A stretch of 64,000 nt of DNA. It comes from Pararobbsia alpina. GTDB taxonomy: Bacteria; Pseudomonadota; Gammaproteobacteria; Burkholderiales; Burkholderiaceae. Shown one piece after another: positions 8,926 to 17,854 of this stretch. Positions within the stretch are counted from its first letter, which is position 1. Every line of letters begins with the position of its first letter. The notes beneath the pieces were generated by a model. It had not been told where the DNA came from. It saw only the letters and a list, made by a program, of their open reading frames with translations, and did not search any database. The stretch is from contig NZ_CADIKM010000024.1 of the NCBI RefSeq assembly GCF_902859895.1, forward strand, positions 1 through 64,000, written 5' to 3'. The translations under genes and the position numbers were made by a program.

Positions 8926-9297
8926 CTAGCTGCGCGTCAGCACGACCACCCCAATCAGGATGATGGCAATGCCGAGCAGGCGCTGCATCGTCAACACTTC
9001 GCCGAACAGATACCACGCGAGGAAGGCATTGACGACATAGCCGAGTGAAAGCATCGGGTAGGCGATCGAAACGTCGACGCGTGACAAGCCGACGATCCAT
9101 ACGCCTACGCTGATCACATAGCAGGCGAGGCCGCCGATGATCGGCCACTGCGTCGCGATCTTCAGGCCGACCGGCACGATGTTGGCCGTCGTGAACTCGA
9201 AGTGCCCGACCGCCCGCACGCCGGCCTTCAGCAGCAACTGCGCGCCCGCATTGAGAGCCACGCCGAGCAGGATACACGTGAGGGCGACGGGGTTCAT
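8926..9297 (-). CDS. EamA/SMR-type small transporter, probable L-Ara4N-undecaprenyl flippase subunit
   Basis: A 123-residue protein of four membrane helices with an SMR/EamA-like pattern (LLGVALNAGAQLLLKAG at the start, SVDVSIAY-type segment in the middle, LGIAIILIGVVVLTRS at the end). In E. coli the flippase is an ArnE-ArnF pair. Here only one such gene is present, so it probably acts as a homodimer. The start is chosen at 9297 because it overlaps the arnT stop by 4 bases (ATGA) and gives the expected length; a longer frame upstream would run into arnT. The role is inferred from family and position. Confidence 0.85.
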   Translation of the reverse strand: MNPVALTCILLGVALNAGAQLLLKAGVRAVGHFEFTTANIVPVGLKIATQWPIIGGLACYVISVGVWIVGLSRVDVSIAYPMLSLGYVVNAFLAWYLFGEVLTMQRLLGIAIILIGVVVLTRS

Positions 9298-10979
9298 GGC
9301 GCGGGCTTCTCCACGATCACGCGGCGCAAGTCGCGCGCGATCAGGGTCATCGGCACGCCCTGCGCGGCGAGGTCCCGATAGGTGTCTGGCGACATCAGCG
9401 CAAGCGCGGCCGGATCGGCGCGCCAGCGCGTGATCCATTCGGAGACGCTCGGGATCCATTTACGGGGTTCGACTGATACACCGTACCCAAGCTCGTCCGC
9501 CGATTCGACCATGATTGTCGTATGTCCGACGTAGAACGGTATCGTGTGATCGAGCATCTTGACTGAATAGAAGGGCGCATCGGCGGGCATCTTCGCCAGC
9601 GCGGCCTTGACGGCCGGCGCGAGCGGCGCGCCCGAGCGTTGTACGGCAAACACTTCATAACCGTTGCCGGCGATGTTTAGCAGCAGGCACCAGGCGGCCG
9701 CGAAGATTACCAGCGCCGGCCCGGTCGCGCCAGTGCGCGATGCACGCAGCCTGATCAGGGCGAAGCCGACTACCGCGAGGCCAACCACCAGCGCCGCGTA
9801 CAACCAGACCAGATAGGCGCGGTAAAGCTCATTGGGCGTGCGCGGATCGCCCGCGCGCAGCAGCGCGAGCGCGGCGAAGCAGCAGACCACGAGCAGGACC
9901 GCATAGCCGATCAGATGCCGCGTGAGCTGCGCTCGCTCGACATGCGGCAGGTAAATGCCGATCAGTAGCGCGATCGCCGGCGCGACGGGCAGCACATACG
10001 ACAGCAGCTTCGAATGCGAGATGCTGAAGAAGATGAAGATGAAAGCTATCCAGACGATCAGCAACAGTACCGGTGAGAAGCCGTTGTTCTGCCGCTGCAG
10101 ACGCCAGGCGTGGCGCACGCTCTGCCAGGTCAGTGAAAGCCAGGGAAGGAAACCGACGAGCAGGACGGGGATGAAGTAATACGGCGGCCCGGGCCTGTTC
10201 TGGGCGGGTGTCAGATACCGTTCGAACTGCTGGACGATAAAGAAGAAATTGAGAAAGCCGGGATTGCGCTGTTCGACGAGCACGAACCAGGGCGTGGCGA
10301 TCAAAAAGAAGATCACGATCCCGCTGCCGAGATAGAGCCGTCTCCAGAGTGCCCAGTCACGTGCCAGCAGCGTGTAGAGCACCAGGACCGCACCCGGCAG
10401 GATCACGCCGATCAGGCCCTTTGAAAGTACCGCGAGCGCCATCGACGCCCAGCAGGCCCACATCCAGAAGCGCGCATGCCCGGGTGGCACCTGGGCTCGC
10501 TGGGCCAGCAGCAGGGTGCACAGGCTCGCCTCCATCCAGAACGACAGGCCCATGTCGAGCGTGTCGAAATGACCCATCAGGAACCAATAGGGCGCGCTCG
10601 CGAGCACGAGGGCGGCAAAGAAGCCGGTCGAGCGGTTGAATACCCGCGTGCCCGTATAGCCGAGCAGCAGGATGCCCGCAAACGCGCTCAATGCCGTATA
10701 AAGCCTGGCTTGCCACGCGCCGATGCCGAACCACGCGAAGCTCAGGGCATTGGCCCAGGTCTGCAACGGCGGCTTTTCGAAATACTTGTAGCCGTTGTAG
10801 CGGGGGGTGATCCAGTCGTTCGTGACGAACATCTCGCGGGCCATTTCGGCATATCGGCCTTCGTCGCTCGGCACGAGGTGCCGGTAGTCGAGCGGGGCGA
10901 ACCAGAAAATCGCAAAAGCCAGCAGGATAAGGAGTAGCGCGCCGCGCGAGAGGAAGGGCCGTTCTGTCGTGTCGGACAT
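9294..10979 (-). CDS. arnT: 4-amino-4-deoxy-L-arabinose lipid A transferase
   Basis: A 561-residue inner-membrane glycosyltransferase of the ArnT/PMT (GT-C, GT83) type. It moves L-Ara4N from undecaprenyl phosphate to lipid A phosphates on the periplasmic side, conferring resistance to polymyxin and cationic peptides. About 12 hydrophobic helices are visible. The first periplasmic loop holds LVPSDEGRYAEMAREM, with the acidic DE pair needed for catalysis, followed by a TPRYNGYKYFEKPP segment. The C-terminal soluble domain (about residues 430-561) is present. It is followed at 4-base overlap by the flippase gene and preceded by a Mth938-domain gene 4 bases away. Confidence 0.95.
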   Translation of the reverse strand: MSDTTERPFLSRGALLLILLAFAIFWFAPLDYRHLVPSDEGRYAEMAREMFVTNDWITPRYNGYKYFEKPPLQTWANALSFAWFGIGAWQARLYTALSAFAGILLLGYTGTRVFNRSTGFFAALVLASAPYWFLMGHFDTLDMGLSFWMEASLCTLLLAQRAQVPPGHARFWMWACWASMALAVLSKGLIGVILPGAVLVLYTLLARDWALWRRLYLGSGIVIFFLIATPWFVLVEQRNPGFLNFFFIVQQFERYLTPAQNRPGPPYYFIPVLLVGFLPWLSLTWQSVRHAWRLQRQNNGFSPVLLLIVWIAFIFIFFSISHSKLLSYVLPVAPAIALLIGIYLPHVERAQLTRHLIGYAVLLVVCCFAALALLRAGDPRTPNELYRAYLVWLYAALVVGLAVVGFALIRLRASRTGATGPALVIFAAAWCLLLNIAGNGYEVFAVQRSGAPLAPAVKAALAKMPADAPFYSVKMLDHTIPFYVGHTTIMVESADELGYGVSVEPRKWIPSVSEWITRWRADPAALALMSPDTYRDLAAQGVPMTLIARDLRRVIVEKPAP

Positions 10980-10983
10980 GGAT

Positions 10984-11361
10984 TCAGTGCGCCTCGATCA
11001 GGATCACGGCGACCACGCGGCGGTCTTCCTGCATGAGGATGTTGTAGGTGCGGCAGGCCGCGCCGCTGTCCATCGCCTCGACCCCGATGCCGCGTGCCAT
11101 CAGTGGCGCGGTCAGGCGGGGGTGAGGGAAGCGCAGCTTCGCACCGGTGCCGAAGATCACGACTTCGGGCGCGTTCTCGCCGAGCATCGCAAAGTTTTCG
11201 GGCGTCAGCTGGTCGAACGCGTTGACAGGCCATTCGCGTACCGGTCCCTCGGGCTCGATCATCACGCTGCTCGTGTGGCGCTGCAGATTGATATCGACGT
11301 ATCCGTCGCCATGCGCGGTAATCGTGTTCGTCGTCGGCGACGATTCCTGGTTCAGTTTCAA
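10984..11361 (-). CDS. Mth938-like domain protein (DUF498/NDUFAF3 family)
   Basis: A 125-residue soluble protein of the Mth938/DUF498 family, with the typical VVIFGTGAKLRFPHP segment and a C-terminal ACRTYNILMQEDRRVVAV stretch. Bacterial function is not established; the human relative NDUFAF3 is a complex I assembly factor. It is the first gene of the minus-strand arn run and ends 4 bases before arnT, so it is probably in the same transcript. Its link to lipid A modification is positional only. It is divergent from alaC, with about 100 bases between, where both promoters must lie. Confidence 0.85.
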   Translation of the reverse strand: MKLNQESSPTTNTITAHGDGYVDINLQRHTSSVMIEPEGPVREWPVNAFDQLTPENFAMLGENAPEVVIFGTGAKLRFPHPRLTAPLMARGIGVEAMDSGAACRTYNILMQEDRRVVAVILIEAH

Positions 11362-11462
11362 GGCAAAATTCCGAAAGGGGCGGCAAACCCGCGACAGCGG
11401 GCAAAGCGCACAACGAAGCGTGTCATAATCAGTCAGATCAAGATTTTAACCGGTGCGCGCCC

Positions 11463-12731
11463 GTGAAGCCCATTCTCAAGTCCAACAAGCTCCTCAACGT
11501 CTGCTACGACATACGCGGTCCGGTGCTCGATCACGCCAAGCGTCTCGAAGAAGAAGGGCACCGGATCATCAAGCTCAACATCGGCAATCTCGCGCCATTT
11601 GGCTTCGATGCACCCGACGAGATCGTCCAGGACATGATCCGCAACTTGCCCGCCTCATCGGGCTATTCGGATTCGAAGGGCGTGTTCGCGGCGCGCAAGG
11701 CGATCATGCATTACACGCAGCAGAAGAACATCGCCGGCATCGATCTGGACGACATCTATATCGGCAATGGCGCGTCCGAGCTCATCGTCATGGCGATGCA
11801 GGCACTGCTCAACGACGGCGACGAAGTGCTGATTCCCGCGCCGGACTACCCCCTGTGGACCGCCGCGGTGTCGCTTTCGAGCGGACGCCCGGTCCACTAT
11901 CTGTGCGACGAATCGAACGGCTGGCTGCCGGACCTCGACGACATTCGCGCGAAAATCACGCCGAACACGCGCGCGATCGTCGTGATCAATCCGAACAACC
12001 CGACCGGCGCACTCTACCCGGACGATCTGCTCAAGGACATCGTCGAGCTCGCGCGCAAGCACCAGCTCATCATTTACGCGGACGAGATTTACGACAAGAT
12101 CGTGTACGACGGCGAGGCCCATACCTCGATCGCGGCACTGTCCGAGGACGTGCTGACGGTGACCTTCAACGGCCTGTCCAAAGCTTACCGGTCGTGTGGC
12201 TACCGCGCGGGCTGGATGACGGTATCGGGCGACAAGCGCGAAGCACGCGACTACATCGAGGGCCTCAATATTCTCTCGTCGATGCGGCTTTGTCCGAACG
12301 TGCCCGGTCAATATGCGATTCAGACTGCGCTGGGCGGCTACCAGAGCATCAACGACCTGATCCAGCCGGGCGGGCGACTGTACCGGCAGCGCGAACTCGC
12401 CTACGAGTTGCTGACGGCGATTCCCGGCGTCACCTGCGTGAAGCCGAAGGCTGCGCTTTACATGTTCCCGAAGCTCGACCCGGCCATGTACCCGATCGAG
12501 AACGACCAGCAGTTCATCCTCGACTTGCTGCTCGAGGAGCGTGTGCTGATCGTGCAGGGCAGCGGCTTCAACTGGGCGCGGCCCGACCATTTCCGCGTCG
12601 TGTTCCTGCCGAACGTCGACGACCTCACCGAGTCGATCGACCGGATCGCGCGCTTCCTCGACGGCTACCGGAAGCGCCATGCGAGACCCCTTCGCGCGGT
12701 GAATGCGCACCACCCCGCTTCAAATCAATAG
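11463..12731 (+). CDS. alaC: Alanine-synthesising PLP aminotransferase (AlaC/AlaA type)
   Basis: A 422-residue class I/II aminotransferase that makes alanine from pyruvate with glutamate. The PLP Lys is in TFNGLSKAYRSCGYRAGWM, and VVINPNNPTGALY holds the conserved NPxNPTG motif. It starts at GTG (MKPILKSNKLLNVCYDIRGP), because the conserved N-terminus begins there and no ATG lies nearby. The last 20 residues are poorly conserved. It precedes hom and thrC with a 14-base gap, probably as one operon. AlaA/AlaC subtype is not resolved by sequence inspection. Confidence 0.88.
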   Translation: MKPILKSNKLLNVCYDIRGPVLDHAKRLEEEGHRIIKLNIGNLAPFGFDAPDEIVQDMIRNLPASSGYSDSKGVFAARKAIMHYTQQKNIAGIDLDDIYIGNGASELIVMAMQALLNDGDEVLIPAPDYPLWTAAVSLSSGRPVHYLCDESNGWLPDLDDIRAKITPNTRAIVVINPNNPTGALYPDDLLKDIVELARKHQLIIYADEIYDKIVYDGEAHTSIAALSEDVLTVTFNGLSKAYRSCGYRAGWMTVSGDKREARDYIEGLNILSSMRLCPNVPGQYAIQTALGGYQSINDLIQPGGRLYRQRELAYELLTAIPGVTCVKPKAALYMFPKLDPAMYPIENDQQFILDLLLEERVLIVQGSGFNWARPDHFRVVFLPNVDDLTESIDRIARFLDGYRKRHARPLRAVNAHHPASNQ

Positions 12732-12745
12732 ACAGATCAAGCTAG

Positions 12746-14077
12746 ATGGAATCAATCAAAATCGGCCTGCTGGGTTTCGGCACGGTTGGCAAAGGCACGT
12801 ACGACGTTCTCAAACGGAACCAGGAAGAAATCAAACGTCGCGCGGGGCGCGGCATTGAAGTCACACGAATCGCGGTGCGCGATGTCGCGAAGGCGCGCGG
12901 CGGGCTCGGCGACACCGGTGCATCGATTCCTGTCGACACCGATGGCGCGGCGCTCGTCGACGACCCCGCCGTCGATATCGTCGTCGAGACGATCGGCGGC
13001 ACGGGTATTGCGCGCGAACTCGTGCTGCGAGCGATCCGCAACGGCAAGCATGTCGTGACGGCCAACAAGGCCTTGCTCGCCGTGCACGGCGGCGAGATCT
13101 TCGAGGCGGCCAGCCAGCGCGGCGTGATGGTCGCGTTCGAGGCCGCGGTCGCGGGCGGCGTGCCGATCATCAAGGCACTGCGCGAAGGCCTGACCGCGAA
13201 CCGCATCGGATGGATCGCGGGGATCATCAACGGCACGACCAATTTCATCCTCTCGTCGATGCGCGACCGCGGCGTCGATTTTGCGACCGCGCTCGCCGAT
13301 GCACAGCGCCTCGGTTATGCCGAAGCCGACCCGACCTTCGATATCGAAGGCGTTGACGCCGCGCACAAGGTCACGATCATGAGTGCGATCGCGTTTGGCG
13401 TGCCTGTGCAGTTCGACCGCGCCCACGTCGAAGGGATCAGCAAGCTCGACTCGATCGACATCCGCTATGCCGAGGAACTCGGCTACCGGATCAAGCTGCT
13501 CGGTATCGCGCGGCGCGCGCAGAAGGGCATCGAGCTGCGCGTGCATCCGACGCTGATTCCGTCCAAGCGCCTGATCGCGAATGTTGAAGGCGCGATGAAC
13601 GCGATCGTCGTGCAAGGCGATGCCGTCGGTTCGACGCTGTACTACGGCAAGGGGGCGGGTGCCGAGCCGACCGCCTCGGCGGTGGTGGCCGACCTCGTCG
13701 ACGTGACGCGGCTGCATACCGCCGATCCGAACAACCGTGTGCCGCATCTGGCGTTCCAGCCCGACCGGCTGTCCGACACGCCGATCCTGCCGATCGACGA
13801 GATCACGAGCAGCTACTACCTGCGCCTGCGCGTGGCCGACGTGACGGGCGTGCTCGCGAACATCACGCGGATTCTCGCCGACCGCGACATCTCGATCGAC
13901 GCGCTGCTGCAGAAGGAATCCGAGGACGTCAGCGTTGACGGCCGGTCGGAAACCGATATCGTGCTCGTCACGCATGAGACGATCGAAAAGAACATGAATG
14001 CCGCAATCGTACAAATCGAGGCCCTCGACACGGTCAAGGGCGCCGTGACGAAGCTGCGGATGGAATCGATGAACTGA
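12746..14077 (+). CDS. hom: Homoserine dehydrogenase
   Basis: A 443-residue enzyme reducing aspartate semialdehyde to homoserine in the threonine/methionine pathway. The N-terminal NAD(P) motif is GLLGFGTVGKGTYDVL. The catalytic domain contains VTANKALLAVHG, EAAVAGGVPIIKAL and GIINGTTNFILS, and a C-terminal ACT domain (about residues 355-435) gives feedback control, usually by threonine. Length is as expected for the monofunctional ACT type. It is followed after one base by thrC. Confidence 0.96.
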   Translation: MESIKIGLLGFGTVGKGTYDVLKRNQEEIKRRAGRGIEVTRIAVRDVAKARGGLGDTGASIPVDTDGAALVDDPAVDIVVETIGGTGIARELVLRAIRNGKHVVTANKALLAVHGGEIFEAASQRGVMVAFEAAVAGGVPIIKALREGLTANRIGWIAGIINGTTNFILSSMRDRGVDFATALADAQRLGYAEADPTFDIEGVDAAHKVTIMSAIAFGVPVQFDRAHVEGISKLDSIDIRYAEELGYRIKLLGIARRAQKGIELRVHPTLIPSKRLIANVEGAMNAIVVQGDAVGSTLYYGKGAGAEPTASAVVADLVDVTRLHTADPNNRVPHLAFQPDRLSDTPILPIDEITSSYYLRLRVADVTGVLANITRILADRDISIDALLQKESEDVSVDGRSETDIVLVTHETIEKNMNAAIVQIEALDTVKGAVTKLRMESMN

Positions 14078-14078
14078 T

Positions 14079-15647
14079 ATGAACTACATTTCGACCCGAG
14101 GCGCGGGTGCGGGCGAGCGCCACACCTTCTCCGACATCCTGCTGGCCGGCCTCGCGAAGGACGGCGGCCTCTATTTGCCGAGTGAATATCCGCGGATCAG
14201 CGCAGCCGAGCTCGCGCGCTGGCGCGGCCTGTCTTACGCGGAACTCGCGTTCGAGGTGCTGAGCAAATTCAGCGACGATATTCCCGCGGACGATCTGCGC
14301 GAACTCACGCGCAAGACCTATCGCGACGAAGTCTATTCAAACGTGCGCGCCGGCGTCGTCGGCGGGCGCAGCGAAGCTTCGCGCGCGGCCGAGATCACGC
14401 CGCTGCATTCGCTCGGCGTCGAGAACGGCGCACCGCTGGCCTTGCTCGAACTGTCGAACGGTCCGACGCTCGCGTTCAAGGACATGGCGATGCAGTTGCT
14501 CGGCAATCTTTTCGAGTACGCGCTCGCAAAGACGGGCCAGCACCTGAACATTCTCGGCGCGACGTCTGGCGATACGGGCAGCGCGGCTGAATATGCGATG
14601 CGCGGCAAACACGGTGTGCGGGTTTTCATGCTGTCGCCGCAAGGCAAGATGAGCGCATTCCAGACTGCGCAGATGTACAGCCTGCAGGATAAGAACATCT
14701 TCAACCTCGCGATCGACGGCGTGTTCGACGACGCGCAGGACATCGTCAAGGCCGTCTCGAACGATCATGCGTTCAAGGCGCGCTACGCGATCGGCACGGT
14801 CAACTCGATCAACTGGGCGCGCGTCGTCGCGCAGGTCGTCTACTACTTCCGTGGTTACTTCGCGGCGATCGAGGGGCGTGTGGTGGGCGCAACTGACGCA
14901 CACGGCGCCGTCGCGGGAAATGGACAGGCTGCGGGTGCGGCACAGGCAGCCGGCGCCGTGCCGCTGGCCGACTGGCCGAAGGTGTCGTTCACGGTGCCGT
15001 CGGGCAATTTTGGCAATGTCTGCGCGGGCCATATCGCGCGGATGATGGGTCTGCCGATCCACCGCCTGGTTGTGGCGACCAATGAGAACGACGTCCTCGA
15101 CGAGTTCTTCCGGACGGGCGTCTACCGCGTGCGCAAGGCGGCCGAGACGTATCACACGACGAGTCCGAGCATGGACATCTCGAAGGCCTCGAACTTCGAG
15201 CGTTTCGTGTTCGACCTGCTCGGACGCGAGCCCGCCCGGGTACGGCAGCTGTTCCACGAAGTCGAGACCGAGGGCGGTTTCGACCTCGCGAAGAGCGGCG
15301 ACTTCGCCCGGGTGGCACAATTCGGATTCGTGTCCGGCCGCAGTACGCATGCCGCGCGCGTGGAAACGATTCGCGACGTCTACGCCCGTTATCACACGAT
15401 GATCGACACCCATACCGCTGACGGCCTGTCGGTCGCGCGCCAGTATCTCGAGCCCGGTGTGCCGATGATCGTGCTCGAGACCGCCCAGCCGATCAAGTTC
15501 GGCGAAACGATCCATGAGGCACTCGCACGTGAGGCCGAGCGGCCGGCCGCATTCGAGGGTATCGAGGCGCTGCCCCAGCGCTTCGATGTATTGCCTGCCG
15601 ATGCGGCGCGCGTGAAGGCCTATATCGTCGCGCATACGGGAGACTGA
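14079..15647 (+). CDS. thrC: Threonine synthase
   Basis: A 522-residue PLP enzyme converting O-phosphohomoserine to threonine. The PLP Lys is K134 in PTLAFKDMAMQ, and GATSGDTGSAAEYAMRG binds phosphate. It is longer than the family in related bacteria (about 480) because of an Ala/Gly-rich insertion of some 30 residues at about 266-296, between the VVYYFRGYFAAI helix and SFTVPSGNFGN. Start at ATG 14079, one base after hom, indicates translational coupling in an alaC-hom-thrC run that continues into moeA. Confidence 0.95.
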   Translation: MNYISTRGAGAGERHTFSDILLAGLAKDGGLYLPSEYPRISAAELARWRGLSYAELAFEVLSKFSDDIPADDLRELTRKTYRDEVYSNVRAGVVGGRSEASRAAEITPLHSLGVENGAPLALLELSNGPTLAFKDMAMQLLGNLFEYALAKTGQHLNILGATSGDTGSAAEYAMRGKHGVRVFMLSPQGKMSAFQTAQMYSLQDKNIFNLAIDGVFDDAQDIVKAVSNDHAFKARYAIGTVNSINWARVVAQVVYYFRGYFAAIEGRVVGATDAHGAVAGNGQAAGAAQAAGAVPLADWPKVSFTVPSGNFGNVCAGHIARMMGLPIHRLVVATNENDVLDEFFRTGVYRVRKAAETYHTTSPSMDISKASNFERFVFDLLGREPARVRQLFHEVETEGGFDLAKSGDFARVAQFGFVSGRSTHAARVETIRDVYARYHTMIDTHTADGLSVARQYLEPGVPMIVLETAQPIKFGETIHEALAREAERPAAFEGIEALPQRFDVLPADAARVKAYIVAHTGD

Positions 15648-15656
15648 GGACCGCAG

Positions 15657-16946
15657 ATGAAGACAGACCTGTCCATGCTGACGCCTGCCGAGGCCCGCGA
15701 GCTTCTGCTCGCCGCGGCCAAGCCGTTTGCCGTGACCGAGACCGTCGAGACGCTCGCGGCGAACCGGCGGGTGCTCGCGGTCGACGTGGTTTCTCCGCTC
15801 AATGTTCCGCCGGCCGATGTCAGCGCGATGGATGGCTATGCGCTGCGCGCCGCCGATGCCGCGACCGCCGGTACCCGGCTGCGCGTGTCGCAGCGCGTGC
15901 CGGCCGGCCATCCACCGCAGCCGCTCGAAGCCGGCACCGCGGCGCGCATTTTCACGGGCGCGCAGGTTCCGCCGGGCGCCGACACGGTCGTGATCCAGGA
16001 AGACACGACCGCTGACGGTGACCACGTGACCCTGAATATCGCCGCCCAGCCTGCCGCGAACATCAACCGGCAGGGCGCCGACATCCGCGCGGGCGCGGCG
16101 GTGCTGCAGGCGGGCCACCGGCTCGACGCGCAGGCACTCGGCCTGGCCGCTTCGGTCGGACGCGCCTCGCTGACGGTCGCGCGCCGTCCGAAGGTCGCGA
16201 TCTTCTTCACCGGGGACGAGCTCGCGATGCCCGGCACGCCGTTGCGCGAGGGCTCGATCTACAACTCGAGCCGCTTTACCCTGACGACCCTGCTCGAAAA
16301 CCTCGGTTGCGACGTCACCGACTTTGGCATCGTGCCCGACAAGCTCGAGACGACTCGTGAAGTCCTTCGCCAGGCGGCGCAGGGCAACGATCTGGTGCTG
16401 ACCTCGGGCGGCGTTTCGGTCGGCGAGGAGGATCATGTCAAGGCCGCAGTCGAAGCCGAAGGGCGCATCGATATGTGGAAGATCGCGATGAAGCCGGGCA
16501 AGCCGCTCGCGTTCGGCGAGATCCGCGACTGCAGTTCAGCTGCCGTGCCCGGCAGCGAGGCCGCGAGCGACACGATCGGCGGAACCAGCGGAGCGGCCGG
16601 CCGCGCTGCCTATTTCATCGGCCTGCCGGGCAATCCGGTGTCGAGCTTTGTCGGTTTCCTGCTGTTCGTGCGGCCGTTCGTGCTGCGTCTGCAGGGGGCG
16701 ACCGATCTCGAACCGCGCGGTTTGTCGCTCACGGCCAATTTCTCGCTGAAGAAGGCCGATCGTCGTCACGAGTACCTGCGTGCCCGGGTCGGCGAGGATG
16801 GCGGGCTCGAGCTGTTCACGAACCAGAGTTCGGCCGTGCTGACCTCGACCGTCTGGGCTGACGGTTTGATCGACAATCCGCCGAATCACCGCATCGAAGC
16901 GGGCGAACGGGTCCGTTTCCTGCCCTTTTCGGAACTCTTGTATTGA
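15657..16946 (+). CDS. moeA: Molybdopterin molybdenumtransferase MoeA
   Basis: A 429-residue cytosolic enzyme inserting molybdate into adenylylated molybdopterin. Recognisable are PPADVSAMDGYALRAAD near residue 50, GDELAMPGTPLREGSIYNSS, and LTSGGVSVGEEDHVK, followed by FIGLPGNPVSSF and a C-terminal domain IV. An Ala/Ser/Gly-rich insertion of about 25 residues lies at about 290-316, before the LPGNPVS loop. A GAGGA ribosome site stands 8 bases upstream of the ATG. Only moaD and moaE of the other cofactor genes are adjacent. Confidence 0.95.
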   Translation: MKTDLSMLTPAEARELLLAAAKPFAVTETVETLAANRRVLAVDVVSPLNVPPADVSAMDGYALRAADAATAGTRLRVSQRVPAGHPPQPLEAGTAARIFTGAQVPPGADTVVIQEDTTADGDHVTLNIAAQPAANINRQGADIRAGAAVLQAGHRLDAQALGLAASVGRASLTVARRPKVAIFFTGDELAMPGTPLREGSIYNSSRFTLTTLLENLGCDVTDFGIVPDKLETTREVLRQAAQGNDLVLTSGGVSVGEEDHVKAAVEAEGRIDMWKIAMKPGKPLAFGEIRDCSSAAVPGSEAASDTIGGTSGAAGRAAYFIGLPGNPVSSFVGFLLFVRPFVLRLQGATDLEPRGLSLTANFSLKKADRRHEYLRARVGEDGGLELFTNQSSAVLTSTVWADGLIDNPPNHRIEAGERVRFLPFSELLY

Positions 16947-16960
16947 GCACCCGGCACCGT

Positions 16961-17218
16961 ATGCGCATCCAACTGAAGTTTTTCGCGAGCGTGCGTGAAG
17001 CGCTCGGCGTCAGTGACGAGACCGTCGACGTGCCGGATGCCGTGGCGACGGTCGGTGACGTGCGCCGCTGGCTGCGCATGCGCGGCGAACCGTGGAGCGA
17101 AACCCTCGCCGAGGGGCGGCCGCTGCGGATGGCCTGCAACCACGTGATGACCGATGCGACGACCCGCCTGAGCGACGGCTGCGAAGTCGCGTTTTTTCCG
17201 CCGGTGACCGGCGGCTGA
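16961..17218 (+). CDS. moaD: Molybdopterin synthase sulfur carrier subunit MoaD
   Basis: An 85-residue ubiquitin-like protein whose C-terminal Gly-Gly (FFPPVTGG) carries the thiocarboxylate sulfur used by MoaE to build the dithiolene. The start is placed at ATG 16961 (MRIQLKFFASVREALG), since the strand beginning RIQLKFFA is the normal N-terminus. A TTG at 16943 overlapping the moeA stop would add six residues and is less likely. It is followed by moaE. Confidence 0.94.
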   Translation: MRIQLKFFASVREALGVSDETVDVPDAVATVGDVRRWLRMRGEPWSETLAEGRPLRMACNHVMTDATTRLSDGCEVAFFPPVTGG

Positions 17219-17283
17219 GTTCGCCTCGCGGCATGCAGACTTCCCGCATGCCGCCGCGCACTGCGTCCACAGGAGTTTCCATC

Positions 17284-17766
17284 ATGACCGTCCGCATCCA
17301 GACCGAAGACTTCGACCTCGGCGCCGAGACGCTTGTCTTGCGCGAGGCGAATCGCGCCGTAGGCGCGCTCGCTTGTTTCGTCGGCACCGTGCGTGACATC
17401 AACGACGGCAGCAGCGTATCGGCGATGGTGCTCGAACACTATGCGGGCATGACCGAGAAATCGATCGAATCGATCATCGACCAGGCCAGGGAGCGCTGGA
17501 AGCTGATCGACGCACTGGTGATTCACCGTGTCGGGGAGCTCAAGCCGACCGACCAGATCGTGCTGGTCGCAGTGACGTCCAGCCATCGCACCGAGGCGTT
17601 TGCAGCGTGCGAATTCATCATGGACTATCTGAAGACTTCCGCGCCGTTCTGGAAGAAGGAGAGCACGCCCTCGGGCGAGCGTTGGGTCGATGCCCGGGAG
17701 GCCGACGATGCCGCGCTAGCGCGCTGGGGTGTGCGCTCGACCAATGCCCAGTCGCCGACCGATTGA
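17284..17766 (+). CDS. moaE: Molybdopterin synthase catalytic subunit MoaE
   Basis: A 160-residue subunit converting cyclic pyranopterin monophosphate to molybdopterin with MoaD. Typical segments are ACFVGTVRD, LEHYAGMTEKSI, IHRVGELKP and APFWKKESTPSGERWVDA, the last with the active-site Lys residues. An AGGAG ribosome site is 7 bases before the ATG at 17284. It is about 65 bases downstream of moaD, completing a moeA-moaD-moaE run. Confidence 0.95.
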   Translation: MTVRIQTEDFDLGAETLVLREANRAVGALACFVGTVRDINDGSSVSAMVLEHYAGMTEKSIESIIDQARERWKLIDALVIHRVGELKPTDQIVLVAVTSSHRTEAFAACEFIMDYLKTSAPFWKKESTPSGERWVDAREADDAALARWGVRSTNAQSPTD

Positions 17767-17798
17767 TTGCTGTTTGTGCCCTTTTTTCATGTCCGACG

Positions 17799-17826
17799 CT
17801 TGAAAAGTAGCTGAAAAGCCCTACTT
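17799..17826 (+). promoter_or_regulatory. Sigma-32 (RpoH) heat-shock promoter of clpB
   Basis: CTTGAAA (17799-17805) is followed after 13 bases by CCCTACTT (17819-17826). This agrees with the sigma-32 consensus of CTTGAAA and CCCCATNT at this spacing, with a perfect -35 and 6 of 8 bases in the -10. The predicted transcript would have a leader of only about 20-25 bases, including the GGAGGGG ribosome site at 17846-17851. Confidence 0.75.
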
Positions 17827-17854
17827 GGGTTGCAGTGATGAATCGGAGGGGTGC

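Noticed and set aside
14337-16436. Open frame of 699 codons on the minus strand
   Set aside because: It is antisense to thrC and moeA, both firmly identified. High-GC genes produce long antisense frames, and the translation is Arg/Asp/His-rich without family features.
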